DNA of 64,000 bases from Malachius bipustulatus (lineage: Eukaryota; Arthropoda; Insecta; Coleoptera; Melyridae): assembly GCA_910589415.1 (NCBI GenBank), contig OU342630.1, positions 64,786,186 to 64,850,185 of the forward strand, given 5' to 3'. The notes below the pieces were generated by a model that saw nothing but the letters and a program-made list of their open reading frames with translations, ran no database searches and was not told the origin of the DNA. This document shows, one piece after another, positions 37,596-49,322 of the stretch. A program made the translations under genes and the position numbers. Positions within the stretch are counted from its first letter, which is position 1, and each line of letters opens with the position of its first letter.

Positions 37596-38482
37596 TACAG
37601 GATGATGAATCTGTGTAGCGAATAAATTCATTTTTTCAGTTAATATTTTTTGTAGAATAAAAAAAATCTGAAACAGGGAATTGTTTCTTCTTTTTCTTCG
37701 TTTCTTCAATGGCCTTGGCAGACTTGTGCATTTGGCCAGCTGGGATTCTTCTCGCTTTGGTTAGAGGCCAATTTTGTAATTTAATTTATGTTCCAGCCGA
37801 GGTTCTAGCGATGTAACATTTTACATTTTTTATACAGGGTGTTCTTTGGCTCAGTGATGACATTGTCAATTTTTTTAATAAAGGATACCTGTATATTGTT
37901 TCTTCATATTTCCTGAGAAAATCCCGTAAGAATGGTTTTTACAGTTACAGTTTAAATTAAATTGAGTATAGGCTATGAGTTATAAACAAATGAAAATCGC
38001 AATTCTTCTTTTTGAAAGAAGCTAGTATACCTACACCGGAAACGGCTTACATGTCCCTATCTTAAGTTTTCATGTGGTATCCTACTATGTACCTACCTAT
38101 GTACCTATGTGGTTTAAATTTTAACATGATGAAAATTATTAAATTTTCAATCACCCTGTATAAAAAATTTCAAGTTCACTCTAAAGTTACATATGAAAAA
38201 TGAAGATAGGGACATTTATAGTAGTTTTATAACTAAAAAACTACTAGATTTGAACTGCAACCGCAAGAACTATTCTTACTGGATTGTCTCAGGAAATAAG
38301 AAAATACAATAAATATACGGGGTGTCCTATTTGAAAACATGGACAAAGTCGTCATTACTGAGCCAAGAGACATCCTATATAATTTTTTTGCCACAATAGA
38401 AAGTGAATTAAGTTAAAAAATTGATCTACTTCGGATTTTTTCAATTCTGTTAATTTATTCGTTACATAATGATCACCCTGTA
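37596..38482. mobile_element. inverted-repeat element with TACAGGRTGAT ends, holding a nested one
   Basis: Left TACAGGATGATGAATCTGTG, right complement TACAGGGTGATCATTATGTA, both followed by AACGAATAAATT-type sequence. Interior carries the nested element at 37833-38378. Confidence 0.72.
37833..38378. mobile_element. nested inverted-repeat element
   Basis: Left TACAGGGTGTTCTTTGGCTC then AGTGATGAC; right complement TATAGGATGTCTCTTGGCTC then AGTAATGAC. Contains CGGCTTACATGTCC, also found at about 36255 and (inverted) 52288, showing shared ancestry of several elements in this window. Non-coding. Confidence 0.72.
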
Positions 38483-39264
38483 TAGATAAGCGGCCAGTCG
38501 CACTCAGGACTCAGGAGGCATACCACATACACCAAACACTATACGATTTATTTACCTATAGTCTAGTATGGGTCTCTAGAAGTAGCACATTGGTAACAAA
38601 GGAGATACTAGTAGCTTCCCTATTATAATTATTGCCATTGAGATGCTATTATTTATTTGACGATTTTTGGTAATTTTTCCTTGCCCTTCTCGAATGGTCT
38701 ATTAGTTTGGGACTTTGGGACCGGTCTCAATAAGGACCCGTGAAACAAATAAACCGTTCACCGGTGCGTGTTTCAAGCCCCCCCCCCCCCCCCCAAACAC
38801 TCAAATTCGCTCCCGAGTTCGCTCCATGGTCCCCTTAGAATTTAAAGGTCATTTACACAAAAAATTAACTACAAATTTTGAAACTATGGTGAAAATGAAA
38901 TGTAACAATGTAAAAATTTTGGTGAAGTGCGAGTGGCCGCTCATCTATGTACAAGAGGTAAAATTGGTGCATGGTGTTGAAAAACTTGTGGAAAAAATTA
39001 GTTACTCAGCATTGAAAAAGAAGAAAATACCTATCTGCCTTCAATTGTTTTCTGCTCTAGTTTCCTAGATATAAAATGACATCTTCAAATTCTAATTTTC
39101 CATACATAAATGCAAATGATAATGAAATTCAAATATTAAACTACATTTTAAGACAAATAGTACAGAAGCTTTGTGTTTAAAAGACAGAAACACCAGAAAA
39201 TGGTGTTTAACACAATTAATTATAATTTACTTTTCAAACATGAACTATGTTTAATGTTTGGGTC
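38483..39264. other. no gene supported
   Basis: A 117-aa frame (38715-39068) crosses a 17-C homopolymer and has no recognisable domain or neighbours; I do not consider it a gene. Confidence 0.5.
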
Positions 39265-39265
39265 A

Positions 39266-39818
39266 TTATTTACATCCGCGGCTCCTACAGTTTCACTATG
39301 GCACCTATACGTATACGGGTGGAGAAAATACCTATAGTAACACCAGGAAGGTATTCATTTGCTTTGCAAATGAAAGGGAAAACCACAAAACGGTCTAAAA
39401 AATTGGTTTTGAGAGTGCAATGAAAGTACGGACCTGGCAGATGCGATGATTATACATCGAGTCTATGGGATATAACCACTTGAGAACAAAGCCAAGCGCT
39501 TCGAAACTAATACAGGTACGTACATGCAATATATCCGCTTATTCATATCGTGAAAAGACCACAGGGATTGATGTTACGATTTTTGGAATATAAATGCAAA
39601 ATTCAAAATAAAAATCGTGCTACTGTTAATCTCGAAGATTTTCCTTTCCCTGAAAGTGAAGAAAAAAATTCGACCGTAGTGTCAAAGAGGCCTTAGTTGT
39701 GACCTTAATATTAGTTTGCAATGGCTGTTTTTAGCTTCTTACCCACCCAGCACCCCTATTTCGCTCCTCGGTCCCGAAAAAATCGATGAAACTTAGGGGC
39801 CGCGGATGTAAATAATTA
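39266..39818. mobile_element. MITE with TTATTTACATCCGCGGC ends
   Basis: Left TTATTTACATCCGCGGCTCC then TACAGTTTC; right complement AATTATTTACATCCGCGGCC then CCTAAGTTTC. TIRs of about 30 bp, 550-bp non-coding interior. Confidence 0.82.
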
Positions 39819-39829
39819 CCAATGTACCA

Positions 39830-41380
39830 ATGTTAGTAACAGGCAGTTGGTGCATGTCAAACTGATATGTCAAATTGAGGTTGAATATTACAACTCATTC
39901 AAAAATGAAAACCAAAAACTATAGACAATCGGAGTGCAAATCATTGAAAAGCTATTGCTAATCTAATAAGATCAACTTGCTTGTGCCAATGTTGCCAGTT
40001 GTAAATTTTTTCTCATCCCTCTTTTTTATGTGTGTAATTATTATGTTAAGAAAAAATCATTTCTAATATTTATTGCAAAATTAGACATTTATTTGATAAT
40101 GATTAGTGACACGTCTGTTTTAAATTATGAAGGCAGCTGAACGAGCAGCTGAATTTTGACAAATTGACAAGTAGGTCTAACTACAAACTGCAACCATAGA
40201 CCATAGAATAGCAACATCAAAAATATATTGCAGACTGCATTCTTTTACCTGAAAATTCATTGAAACTTCATATCATTATGGCGATACTACGGAAACAAAT
40301 GAAGATAGAACTTTTTGTTTTGATTTTTGAAATTCGACAATACCTTTGATTTTTTGAGCAGTGCAGTTTACTACCTAGGTATTAGGGTTTTCTATATTTG
40401 GCTATTGGTTTCTACTGAGGTTTCCACGTTCATGTGAGACAAAAACTTCTTTGCGAGATAAAAATATTTCCCATAGGTAATATATGCTTATAACTTTCTT
40501 GCCGGACCCTGTAGGTATATCTATCAACATTCAATATGTGAGTAAGTGTGGTAGTGTGAAAGTTTCGGATCAAATTTATATCCGTTGATGATGAATAATA
40601 TCGATTACATAAGACATTAAATAGAGCTACCTAGTAGTAGGTATACATACCTACATACCTAGAAAATTTAATACCTAGAAAAGGATTGCAAACAAGTATT
40701 TAAACGATTACTCATTAAGCAAACTGGAACCTACCTAGGTACTATTTGTTTTTCCAGATTAGAAACGTAAAAATCCGCTTAATAGACCCGCGAAATTGAG
40801 AGTAAAAACCAATAATTATTAATAAATAATAGTTCCAGGAAATACGATAAAATCAATCTTTATATTATTGGCAATAAAAAGATTAACGCTTTAATTGACC
40901 ATTTAACATGCAACTCGTCACAAAGCAATGCAACAATATCACACAATACAACATTTATTAATGGTTGCGTTTAATAATAAAACAAGTAATAAACATTGTG
41001 ATTCTGGCAACAGGGAAACGCGACACAGAACTCTGATCGTTACAGACAGATAGAATAGGGGTGAAAGTCTTCGGTGACTACACCGGAATGAGTTCAACAC
41101 ACCCAAAGTTTAACCAAATCGATAAAAACATCAAAATAGGAAGATAATCCGTTCGAGTTTCACGAACACCCGGCTAATTACCGATTGCCCTCATTGTCTT
41201 TGCCGTAAAGAGCAGAGGAGATTCCCAGATGGAGGCGAAGTAAAGCGACAATGAGTCACTGACCGATCAGGGTCCTTGCAGAGACGGGCAGGCAGATGGC
41301 TTCCCCGAAGGAGAGAGAACGGCGGAGACGTTTCCGTCGATCCGCGGGAATGACTAAAAACTTAGGGGTTGGTCTCAGAG
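39830..41380. other. no gene seen (5' part of first ena intron)
   Basis: AT-rich until about 41.0 kb, then base composition rises toward the distal ena exon. Many TAGGTA/TACCTA short repeats. Confidence 0.5.
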
Positions 41381-41389
41381 AACACTCAC

Positions 41390-41394
41390 CTCAT
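41390..41394 (-). CDS. ena: enabled, distal first coding exon (ATG-AG only)
   Basis: Minus strand reads GGCAAC-ATG-AG followed by GTGAGTG, a consensus donor. The five coding bases leave phase 2, exactly what the acceptor at 16929 needs; the joint reads [12 protein letters not shown], the usual short Ena/VASP N-terminus (Drosophila Ena begins MTEQSI). CAAC before ATG fits an insect start context. The intron would be about 24.5 kb. The exon sits in a GC-rich island (about 41.0-41.8 kb). It is too short for any open-frame method, so the evidence is junction fit, phase and the family's N-terminus. Confidence 0.8.
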
Positions 41395-41800
41395 GTTGCC
41401 GGGGGGGCAGCCTCAGAGCTGATGGTATCCGATAGCGAGGCGGGTGCTCGGGGCTCAGGTTATCAACATCACAACACTGACTGGTCGCGGGCTATTCCCA
41501 CATTCTAGCTCTTTGGTGTGGGCCGGTTAGACACGACACGAGGCACGACTCGGAACAGCTGATAACGCGATAGCGGCGTTCACATCGCCACCTGGACTTG
41601 GCACCTCGTCGACGTCCACCACAAAGCGGTAGGAGTAGCAGAGTACTATCAGACTGTGTATCAGATCAGATCAGAGACACAGTATAGAGCCTGGTGCTAG
41701 TGCTGCTGCGATACGACATCAGGCAACGTTGCATTTGTCTGTACCTCCACCTCCAACCCAACTGCAAGTAACTTGGGTGCTTATGCAACCAGTAATACTA
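41395..41800 (-). promoter_or_regulatory. ena: distal ena 5' UTR/promoter candidate
   Basis: GC-rich sequence upstream of the distal ATG with no supported frame on either strand; contains CAGCTG and CACCTG E-box-type motifs at about 41557 and 41588. Transcription start not determinable. Confidence 0.4.
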
Positions 41801-42449
41801 CACTACACTGGCTCTATGAAATTAGTGGTGACAATAGGGATTTAGCTCCTCCCATCCGCCTTGCTGTACTGAAATGAAATTCAAACTAGAGATGATTGCA
41901 TCGATGTGATTTTTTCAATAATTTTTATACAATATCTCGAAGAGACTTTCGCAGAAGTCAATTTTATGATTTTAAATTTAATTTAGTGCTTACTTACTAT
42001 TATTAAAGTAACAACACAGATCCATAGACCATAGACCACAGATCTTAAAAAAAAAAAACTCAATTTGGCGTTTGACGTTTTCATTCGCAACATTACGAGA
42101 AAAGAGAGCGCTCTATGTTATTAGGCACAAAACAACCTGCATTACCGACACTGACGCTTTGTTAGTATCGGTAATACAGGTACCCTATTAGGCACCTTAG
42201 TTGATCGTTACGTTCCCACTGTATTGTATAACTAGAGCCTTTTTTGTATAATTGTATCGTCATCGTGTGATCCACAAAATATTTCATCAACTACCTATTA
42301 TTGCCTTGAATAAAATGAATAAGTCTGCTGCCAGATAAAATACAAGCAATTGGTAGCTTAATTCAACTCTATAATATATGCCTTCGTCTTCATTGGCCCA
42401 TGATTTATGTACATACATGCTATTGGTCGAGATTTAAAGTAGCAGCTTG

Positions 42450-43130
42450 TAACTACGACTCCGCCTGAGAGTCGTCCGTGGCGTTTCGCTGGTCCGGAAT
42501 CGCCTGGAGATCGGACGGATTCCTCGGGCGCCAGATTTTTACTGAGGGTTTACTCCCTTGGGAAGATGTTCTCGCCAAATCTTCCCACTTACCTGAGTCG
42601 TAATTACAATGGTACTGCTATAGTACCCTTGTCCCAGGGGTAGCTCTGTGGAGAAACGGAAAGTGCCAGGGGTCGGTTGAGGTTACCACCCTAAAATAAT
42701 TGTGTTCGGCAAAGCGGGCTTTAATCGCTTTCCGAAAGCATTGGCACCTCCCGAGGAGCCAAGCTGTAGCGAGTGATTGTCAGTTTAACGGATACCTAAT
42801 TAATTAATGCAGAACGGATGAACATTAACACCACAGAATTCAACTTAACAATTTTTATTATTAATTTATCGGAGTAGGTACACAATGAGCAATAATAATG
42901 GGTCGGTGTGAATAAATAAATAATAACAAATCGGTCACGGGGCACAGCGGTACGTGAGGGGTGGTTGCGACTAATAAGTAGGTAGGTATACACGTCGGAA
43001 TGACGAACGGGCGGTTAAAAACGGCCTGGATCGGTTTAGACAAAAAAAAATAACTAGGTGGGCTGATCTCGGCGGTTATGTGAGTAGTGCGGCCACGGTG
43101 ATCTCAACTACGCATTCGGAGGGGAATCGG
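42450..43130. other. GC-rich stretch of unknown nature
   Basis: 42450-42790 differs in composition from its surroundings and could be a fragment of an older LTR element; no coding frame or second copy seen. Confidence 0.3.
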
Positions 43131-43149
43131 CACGATTTTGGCGGGACGC

Positions 43150-43545
43150 TGCTCCGCGAGCACCAGACGCCACCCCCAGCCCACTGATCCACCCTTGCTA
43201 TGCCAGGCGATGGACCGTGAACCAGGAGCGAAATCCTTGTTGCTCACAACGTGGGAATGAAGGGGTATTGAAGGAGCCCGTTGTTCCGCGGGCACCAGAC
43301 ACCACTCCCGGCGCACTGATCCACCCTTGCTATGCCAGGCGATGGACCGTGAACTAAGAGCGAGGCCTTTGTTACCCACAACGGAGATGGTAGGGGTTAT
43401 CGGGGGAACCCGTTGTTCCGCTGGTACCAGACACCACTCCCGGCGCACTGATCCACCCTTGCTATGCCAGGCGATGGACCGTGAACTAGGAGCGAAGCCC
43501 TTGTTACCAACAACGGAAGGAGGAGGCGGTTTGACGAGGGCCGGA
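43150..43545. repeat. tandem repeat, three units of about 132 bp
   Basis: CACTGATCCACCCTTGCTAT then GCCAGGCGATGGACCGTGAA recurs at 43182, 43314 and 43447, with an intervening CCCGTTGTTCCGC-GG-ACCAGACACCACTCCCGGCG segment. Units differ at a few positions. Frames on either strand are by-products of the repeat. Confidence 0.88.
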
Positions 43546-43836
43546 GCGATGGGAGTGAGGGGAAGAAAAATATTGACCGCAGCAGTAATACGTTAATTGC
43601 AACAGCACCTACCTTTTACTATTATTCGGCAACTGGTCTAGGCTCTCTATCTTCTATTAATGCAGGTGCACTACTAACAACGAAGGGTACAAATCAAAAT
43701 AACTATAATTATTGCACTCGGGCTTCCCGGTAGGTATCTAAACTCAGGCGGCTGACTATTTAACGCACTTCTTCTCGGTAAGAGATCAGAATTCGGAATC
43801 TCCTTTTTCAAATCACGGCCCCGGTTTATATAGCGA

Positions 43837-45080
43837 TGTGGCAGAGCCAGGATAGTCACGGTAATTTTTTGGCATAGTTACTTAGTTTTAAAAAGAAATT
43901 AAATTATAATTAAATTACACATTTTACTTAATCAGGAGTCAGTGAAATTGCACAATTTCGAAATACTGCATATTTAATTTTTAAGCAATATTAGGCGTCG
44001 TGAACGAAAAGCAAAAACAATTTAACTAGGCCAAGAAACAACCACCGCGGCAAAATTTTAATGACGCTAGCTGAATTTTTTAATGTAACGCTGACTGCTG
44101 AACGCATGGTAAACTGGAACAACTCGCATGGTTGTCATTTCCCTGTCAGAGTGCACCTTGCTTTTGTTTACCTACGTCAAGTAACTGGACGACCGGTAAA
44201 TAAAAGTCAAGGTGGCAACACTCCAGTGGAAATTACATTTCGAAACCCGAAAAAAAGTAACTGATTTGGAAAGGGGTTTAGAAATCAAAAAGTTAGTGGT
44301 TGTTCGGGGACCGAAGAGGACGGTCAGGGCGTTCGCGCGAGAAAGCAAAGTAAACGCGAGTGAGTGAGTTTGTTCCTTTGACGGGGAGATACCCAGCAGA
44401 GCTGCAGTCCGAGCTACAGAAAGGGCAAATCCAAGGGCTACGTCTAAGTAGTAAGTCGATGAGACTAACACTAAAACTTCACTGTTTTTCCGTTCGAAAG
44501 ATTTTTATTGAATTTTATTTATTTATTTTTTTTTCTTTATTTAAAGAAATTTTATTTTTGATTTTTTTTTATTAACGTCACCTGTGAAACTAAATTAAAT
44601 TAATCAGATCAGGTACCGCCACAGCACTATTCCCACAAATAAAAGGGTAGTTGAGTAGAGTCAGATTGTACGTAAGAGAGTTTTTTTTTCTTTCCTAAGG
44701 TTTGTTTTTGTTCTTTTTTTTAAATCAATTTTTTTTTTCTTTTAAACTTTGCATATCAGTTTTTATAATCGAAATTTAGTATAGTAGATAATGAAATAAT
44801 TAAGTGATATGTCAGTAGTGTAATTTTATTTTATTTTATCAGTAAATAATTTTAATCATAACTTTGGTGTTCATATTTATCACCCTTGACCACCCTAACA
44901 CTGAATTTCACATAAAGAGGGCTCTACTCTTAGCAGCCCCCGAATCTGCGTGCCTCACACCTCTCTGACCACTATCATTGGCAAACCGCTCGGCCCACTT
45001 GATAGCGGTCCAACCCCTTGACAGCCAGGAAGAAGGTGAGTCTACAAAAACTGGTGTCAAGAGGGTAGGCACCCGTCTCA
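43837..45080 (+). repeat. 5' LTR
   Basis: 1244 bp, starts TGTGGCAGAG and ends ACCCGTCTCA. Contains an AATAAA at about 44637 that may serve as poly(A) signal and T-rich tracts at 44520-44570 and 44680-44740. Frames of 60-100 aa within it occur identically in the 3' LTR and are not considered genes. Confidence 0.95.
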
Positions 45081-45081
45081 A

Positions 45082-45098
45082 TGGTGTCAGGTGTGGGG
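45082..45098 (+). promoter_or_regulatory. primer-binding site, tRNA-Leu-like
   Basis: TGGTGTCAGGTGTGGGG starts one base after the LTR and complements a tRNA 3' end of the form CCTGACACCA, as found in insect tRNA-Leu. The exact tRNA is inference. Confidence 0.65.
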
Positions 45099-47339
45099 TG
45101 GTTTTGAAGGTACACCGGCACAGTGTGGGGTGTAATCAACAAGGGTGGGCCTCAATTTTGGGGTGAATTCAAGGGTTAATTCAACAAGGGTAGCCTCAAT
45201 TGTGGGGTTAATTCAACAAGGGTGAGCCTCAATTGTGGGGTAGATTTGAAGGTACACCGGCACTGTGAGGTAAATCAGAGTTTTAAGGTAAATAAATAAA
45301 ATAGGGTGTGTTCAAGGTACTTCAAAATTATAGCTTCAGGGTCAGGCGCTATCAAGCAATTAGTAGAGATATTCGAAATTTTAGTTAGCTATAGGTACTA
45401 GGGCAGAAATGTAGGGATAGGTTGTACATATAAATTGAGATAGGGAGAATAGTACTATGGCGAGAGAAACGAACGGAAAAATAACTTGAAGTGCTAAATG
45501 CTTATTTGCAATGTATAGTTACTAACTCACTCACCCACCGAACCGCCGAACCCCTCCAACCCCTTCGGCCCCCGACACCACCACAACATCCCAATAGGCC
45601 TCCAGTTCTTCGGTTTTGAAGCACCTAGTCTCCAGACTTTCAGCTCCCCACTGCTTTCCCATTGCTAATTATAGTGTGCGCAAGGGTCAGCACTCTGGAT
45701 ATCGGTCGAGACTGAGTCGCTAGGAGGGCTCGTGTCTCCCGATCTCCCATGTTCCTGCGAAAAGGTAGGTCGACGAAGAGGAAAGCACAAGCAAGAGAGG
45801 AGCAGGATAAGGCGAGAGGCCTATGATCCCGAGCATGTTCCCAGAGGCCCTAAAGTAGAATGGAAATGGCTCAATTAATTGGCAGGACTGCAAGTTCAGT
45901 CCGGACATAACTGTCCAAGCCCGAGCCGGCTTACGTAGGGAAGCCTCCAATCTCCGAGGGGACTGCAAGTTCAGTCCGGACATAACTGTCCAAGCCCGAG
46001 CCGGCTTACGTAGGGAAGCCTCCAATCTCCGAGGGGACTGCAAGTTCAGTCCGGACCGTTGAGTCTAAGGCCCGATGAAGTGGCTCATAAAGAAGCCGCA
46101 CAAATGCGCATAGGGTGCATTTCTTGGGAAAGCCTGTTGCGATGCAGTATAAGAATCCTGCGGGATCGACTGGTTGGGCCAGTCCAGCTGCGAATTTGGA
46201 GATAAATTGTATTGACCAATTTATATCGCTGCGAGGTCTCTGAAGCAGCGTAGTTCAGCATTTAGTAAAAAAATGCTGGAGGAATCGCACCGAGGAAGCG
46301 ATGTAGCAGCGACTAGAAGTGTTTCGCTGACGTTAGGCCGGTCGATGAATTTTCGACCAGGCCAAGGGCCATATGTGGTTGCTAGCCACGCCAAAGAAAG
46401 ATAGACAGAGAGAAAAATGTGTTCAATGGCCCAGAGTATGATAGTAGAGAAAAGAGAAGTCGTAAAATAAAAGAGACAGAGATGGATCAGGGATCCATAT
46501 CAACAAGAGATTGGGAAGAGAGAATTCCCGGATTATTGAAGTAATGAGTAATAGACGTCGTATTAGAGACGACAGGATGGGTCAGGGATCCATATCAAGG
46601 AGAAAGTAGCGTGATAGAGTCTCCTATGTAGATTATAGACGACAGAGGCATTTTAGAAGAGATGAGATGGATCTGGGATCCATGTCAAGGAGAAATAGAG
46701 AAGATAGAGTTGTGTGGAGAATACGAACAGTAGTGCGGAATCGGTTAATAGATTCCCAGAGCGCCTTGTGTTATGTTTCAGGTCCCCCGCCATCCCCAGG
46801 AAGGTCAATGCAGAAGTCCATTAGGGCTGTACTATTACCGGTAGTAGGGAGACTCAGGTGTGATATATGAGCGATATGCGTAGAAATTTTTTGACTCAGG
46901 TGTTATGTATGAGCGATATGGGTAGAAATATTTTGATTCAGGTGGTATATGAGCGATAAGGGGTAGAATTTTTTTTAATGGTATTTTTTTGCAAACCGTT
47001 TTTTTTTAGTTTTATTATAATTATTATGTAGGGATTTATATTTTTTTGTTTAAGAGATGATGGGTAGTATATATTATTGTGAGTTAAAATATAATTTATT
47101 GTAAGTAACTAATAAGGGAACAACCATTTATTTATCAGTTGATCTTCTTGCCGTCTCGAGTAATTTGTATCTTTTAATTTTTTTTATTTTTGTAAATTTT
47201 TTTTTTGTAAAGTGCTTATGATAAAAATCATTCCTAGAACTGTAAACTGTGAGAGTGAAAAAACAACAAGGTAAGGGAGTGCGGAGTAAGGTCAGGTCAT
47301 GTCCAGCTATCGGATATACAACAAAGGAGGACTGTCAAA
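45099..47339 (+). other. LTR-element interior without gag or pol; several short repeats
   Basis: No retroviral gag, protease, RT or integrase motif seen in any frame over 2.2 kb. Repeats: CTCAATT(G/T)TGGGGT units at about 45150-45240; a 75-bp tandem at 45885-46056; three units with GATGG(A/G)TC(A/T)GGGATCCAT at about 46481, 46577 and 46666; and three units with GAGCGATA(T/A) at 46870-46955. Composition suggests sequence acquired to replace gag-pol. Confidence 0.65.
45885..46056. repeat. 75-bp tandem repeat (2.3 units) inside the LTR element
   Basis: GGACTGCAAGTTCAGTCCGG begins at 45885, 45960 and 46035; the first two units look identical. Each unit starts with a short palindrome (ACTGCAAGTTCAGT). 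Confidence 0.92.
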
Positions 47340-47567
47340 ATGGCTAGTGTACGGTGTGTCTTCGTAAACGTGTTAGTTATCGTGTGCCTAGGGACACTTA
47401 GTTCAGGACTGATCGCTTATGACTGTGAAGATAAACAAGTGGGACTAACTGCGGCATCCATTCACGTAACAGTCAGTTCAGTTATCCAGAATCAGCAGAA
47501 CATTACCAATGGGAGAAACGAGAACCTCTTAGCCTGTGAAAAGACTTTAACTACCCAAAGAAAATAA
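47340..47567 (+). pseudogene. errantivirus-type env remnant, N-terminal piece
   Basis: 75-aa frame with a hydrophobic N-terminal stretch (about residues 6-24) typical of a signal peptide, followed by the GLIAYDC motif with which gypsy-class envelope proteins commonly begin their mature part. It then loses similarity and stops. The rest of the surface portion and the furin-type cleavage region are missing. A donor-like AAG|GTAAGG lies upstream at about 47271. It is a broken remnant of the glycoprotein that would mediate membrane fusion in complete errantiviruses; this copy cannot do so. Confidence 0.72.
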
Positions 47568-47735
47568 ATTTAATAGAAGCCAAGACGTTGTCCGAGAAGT
47601 ACGTTGTCGTGGAAGACAACCAAACAAAATCTTCGCCTTAACGCTAGTCGAGAATACTCTGTTTTGCGACCTGGAAGTATATCAGACGAAACATCCTAGA
47701 TAACTTGTGATGAACCACAGCGATACTTTTAAAGC

Positions 47736-48398
47736 TTGTTTTTCCCGACAATTAAACTACCACCAAGGAAGCTGAAAGTTGACGAAGACGGTCCACTGTT
47801 GTTCGACTCTATCCAGTCAATAGGAAAATATGGTCTATACACACAAGAGGAAGTAGATAAGGTCCAACGAGCGTTGACATTTGGAAGTGAAAGGCAAGCC
47901 GTTGAAAACATCATCGCCAGGAAAGTAGCAGGACTGCCAACTAACAGCCAAGGTTATTCCACCTTGAGCCTCTTCGATAATCAAGAAATGAAGAAACTTG
48001 CAGAATCCACCTTGAAACAACTTTATGGCTGGTTCTCGGAAGTGGGTGTGTTCATGAGCGGACTTTTAGGATTCTATGTGATTTTCCGTGCCATTAAGTA
48101 CTGTCTGGGAGTGTTAATCAACGGACTTCAACTTTACCAGACTCTTGGTTGTGGACTTTCGTTACTCGCGAGTTTGTGGAATACGCTTACGCTAGTGTTG
48201 CTGCATCGAAATCGAGCGAAAACGGCCGAAAAGCATGACATGGCTACAGGAACGGAACTAGAGGAAAGCCTCGTACCGCGAAACGAGACCGAAGAGCCGC
48301 CGACACGAACCACGTTGAACGCATCTACCACTACGGTATACCCAGTGCTTCAGCAGCCCATAAGTCACTGGACGGACAATGACTTAACCTCGACCTGA
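47736..48398 (+). pseudogene. errantivirus-type env remnant, C-terminal/transmembrane piece
   Basis: 220-aa frame. Residues 100-157 are hydrophobic (WFSEVGVFMSGLLGFYVIF, then LGCGLSLLASLWNTLTLVLL), in the arrangement of the transmembrane anchor of gypsy-class Env, followed by a hydrophilic cytoplasmic tail rich in T/E/P. The start codon is not the original one; the piece begins within the former transmembrane-subunit ectodomain. It is separated from the N-terminal piece by 168 bp, far less than a full Env needs, so most of the ectodomain is deleted. Non-functional as an envelope; the anchor domain alone is intact in frame. Confidence 0.72.
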
Positions 48399-48399
48399 C

Positions 48400-49322
48400 C
48401 GGTGACCCCACGATAACACTCCTTACCGAACTAGTGCAAGGAAGAGTAATTTAAGCAGTGTGAACAGGTTTTGTTTAGTAGTTTAGTGTGTGATTATGAG
48501 GACTAATAGTGGTTAATCATGAAGAATGTTGAGACATGTTACCAATTTGTCAAGAGGGCCGGTATGGCTACGTCACTCGACACTCGGCTGCCGTTTTTTT
48601 TATCAGTATGGCGAAAGTTGCCATTGTAGTAACGAGGGATGTTAGACAGCCAGAGGAGCGAGACTTCAGTCAATGCCCGCCAGAGTAATGCTCTTGACGT
48701 CTCATTTTTTTTAGAGAATTGTGTAATTAATTTTAGAGATTTCTTTTGTAAATACGTAGATTCATGCCTTCTAGAGTTAATTGTGTACACCACAGTACAC
48801 AGGCAAAACAGTTCAGTCAGCAATCATGAAAAATAAATAGTATGCGTTATTACTCCAGGAGGTATTTTCATTACGACAAGTTAGGATAGGTCAACCATAT
48901 AATAGTAAACATGTAGTAATTAGTGAAACTCGAGAGCAGGCTTGAAGAAAAGCGAGTAAGTTTATGATTAAGTAGGTAATAAAAAATAGGTAAGTGTAAG
49001 ACTGCCGCTCCATATGTAATATGATATGACAGAATAGTGATTGTTGGTAGTATATCCGTGTAGTCAGCTCCGATATTCCGAACGTTCGACAGAATGTAAG
49101 TTGGAATTAAACACGCAATTTTTTCAGTCAGGGTTTATTGTAGAATGGAGTGACGTTGACTCCACGACTGTAGAGTCTTCATGGGAAATTCGAAGCTGAC
49201 TGATATCAATGTACGGCAGATCTTATACTCTCATCCCTATAGAACCATTAGGTAATACATTTTGTAGTTATGTGAAGAGAAAAGAAAACTCAACGAGTTT
49301 TCTTTTTGAAAGTGGGGAGTGA
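48400..49322 (+). other. LTR element 3' region with purine tract
   Basis: Non-coding. GAAAGTGGGGAGTGA at 49308-49322 directly abuts the 3' LTR and is the expected polypurine tract for plus-strand priming. Confidence 0.7.

Noticed and set aside
38715..39068. 117-aa plus-strand frame with a proline stretch
   Set aside because: The prolines come from a 17-C homopolymer; no domain, no splice or promoter context, AT-rich intron of ena.
44061..44575. Frames of 67, 99 and 71 aa that recur at 49547-50061
   Set aside because: They lie inside the duplicated LTRs; duplication explains their conservation, and no retroviral accessory protein is recognisable.
45720..46043. 107-aa minus frame with an internal amino-acid repeat
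   Set aside because: The repeat is the 75-bp tandem DNA repeat (a multiple of three) read through; antisense to the element.
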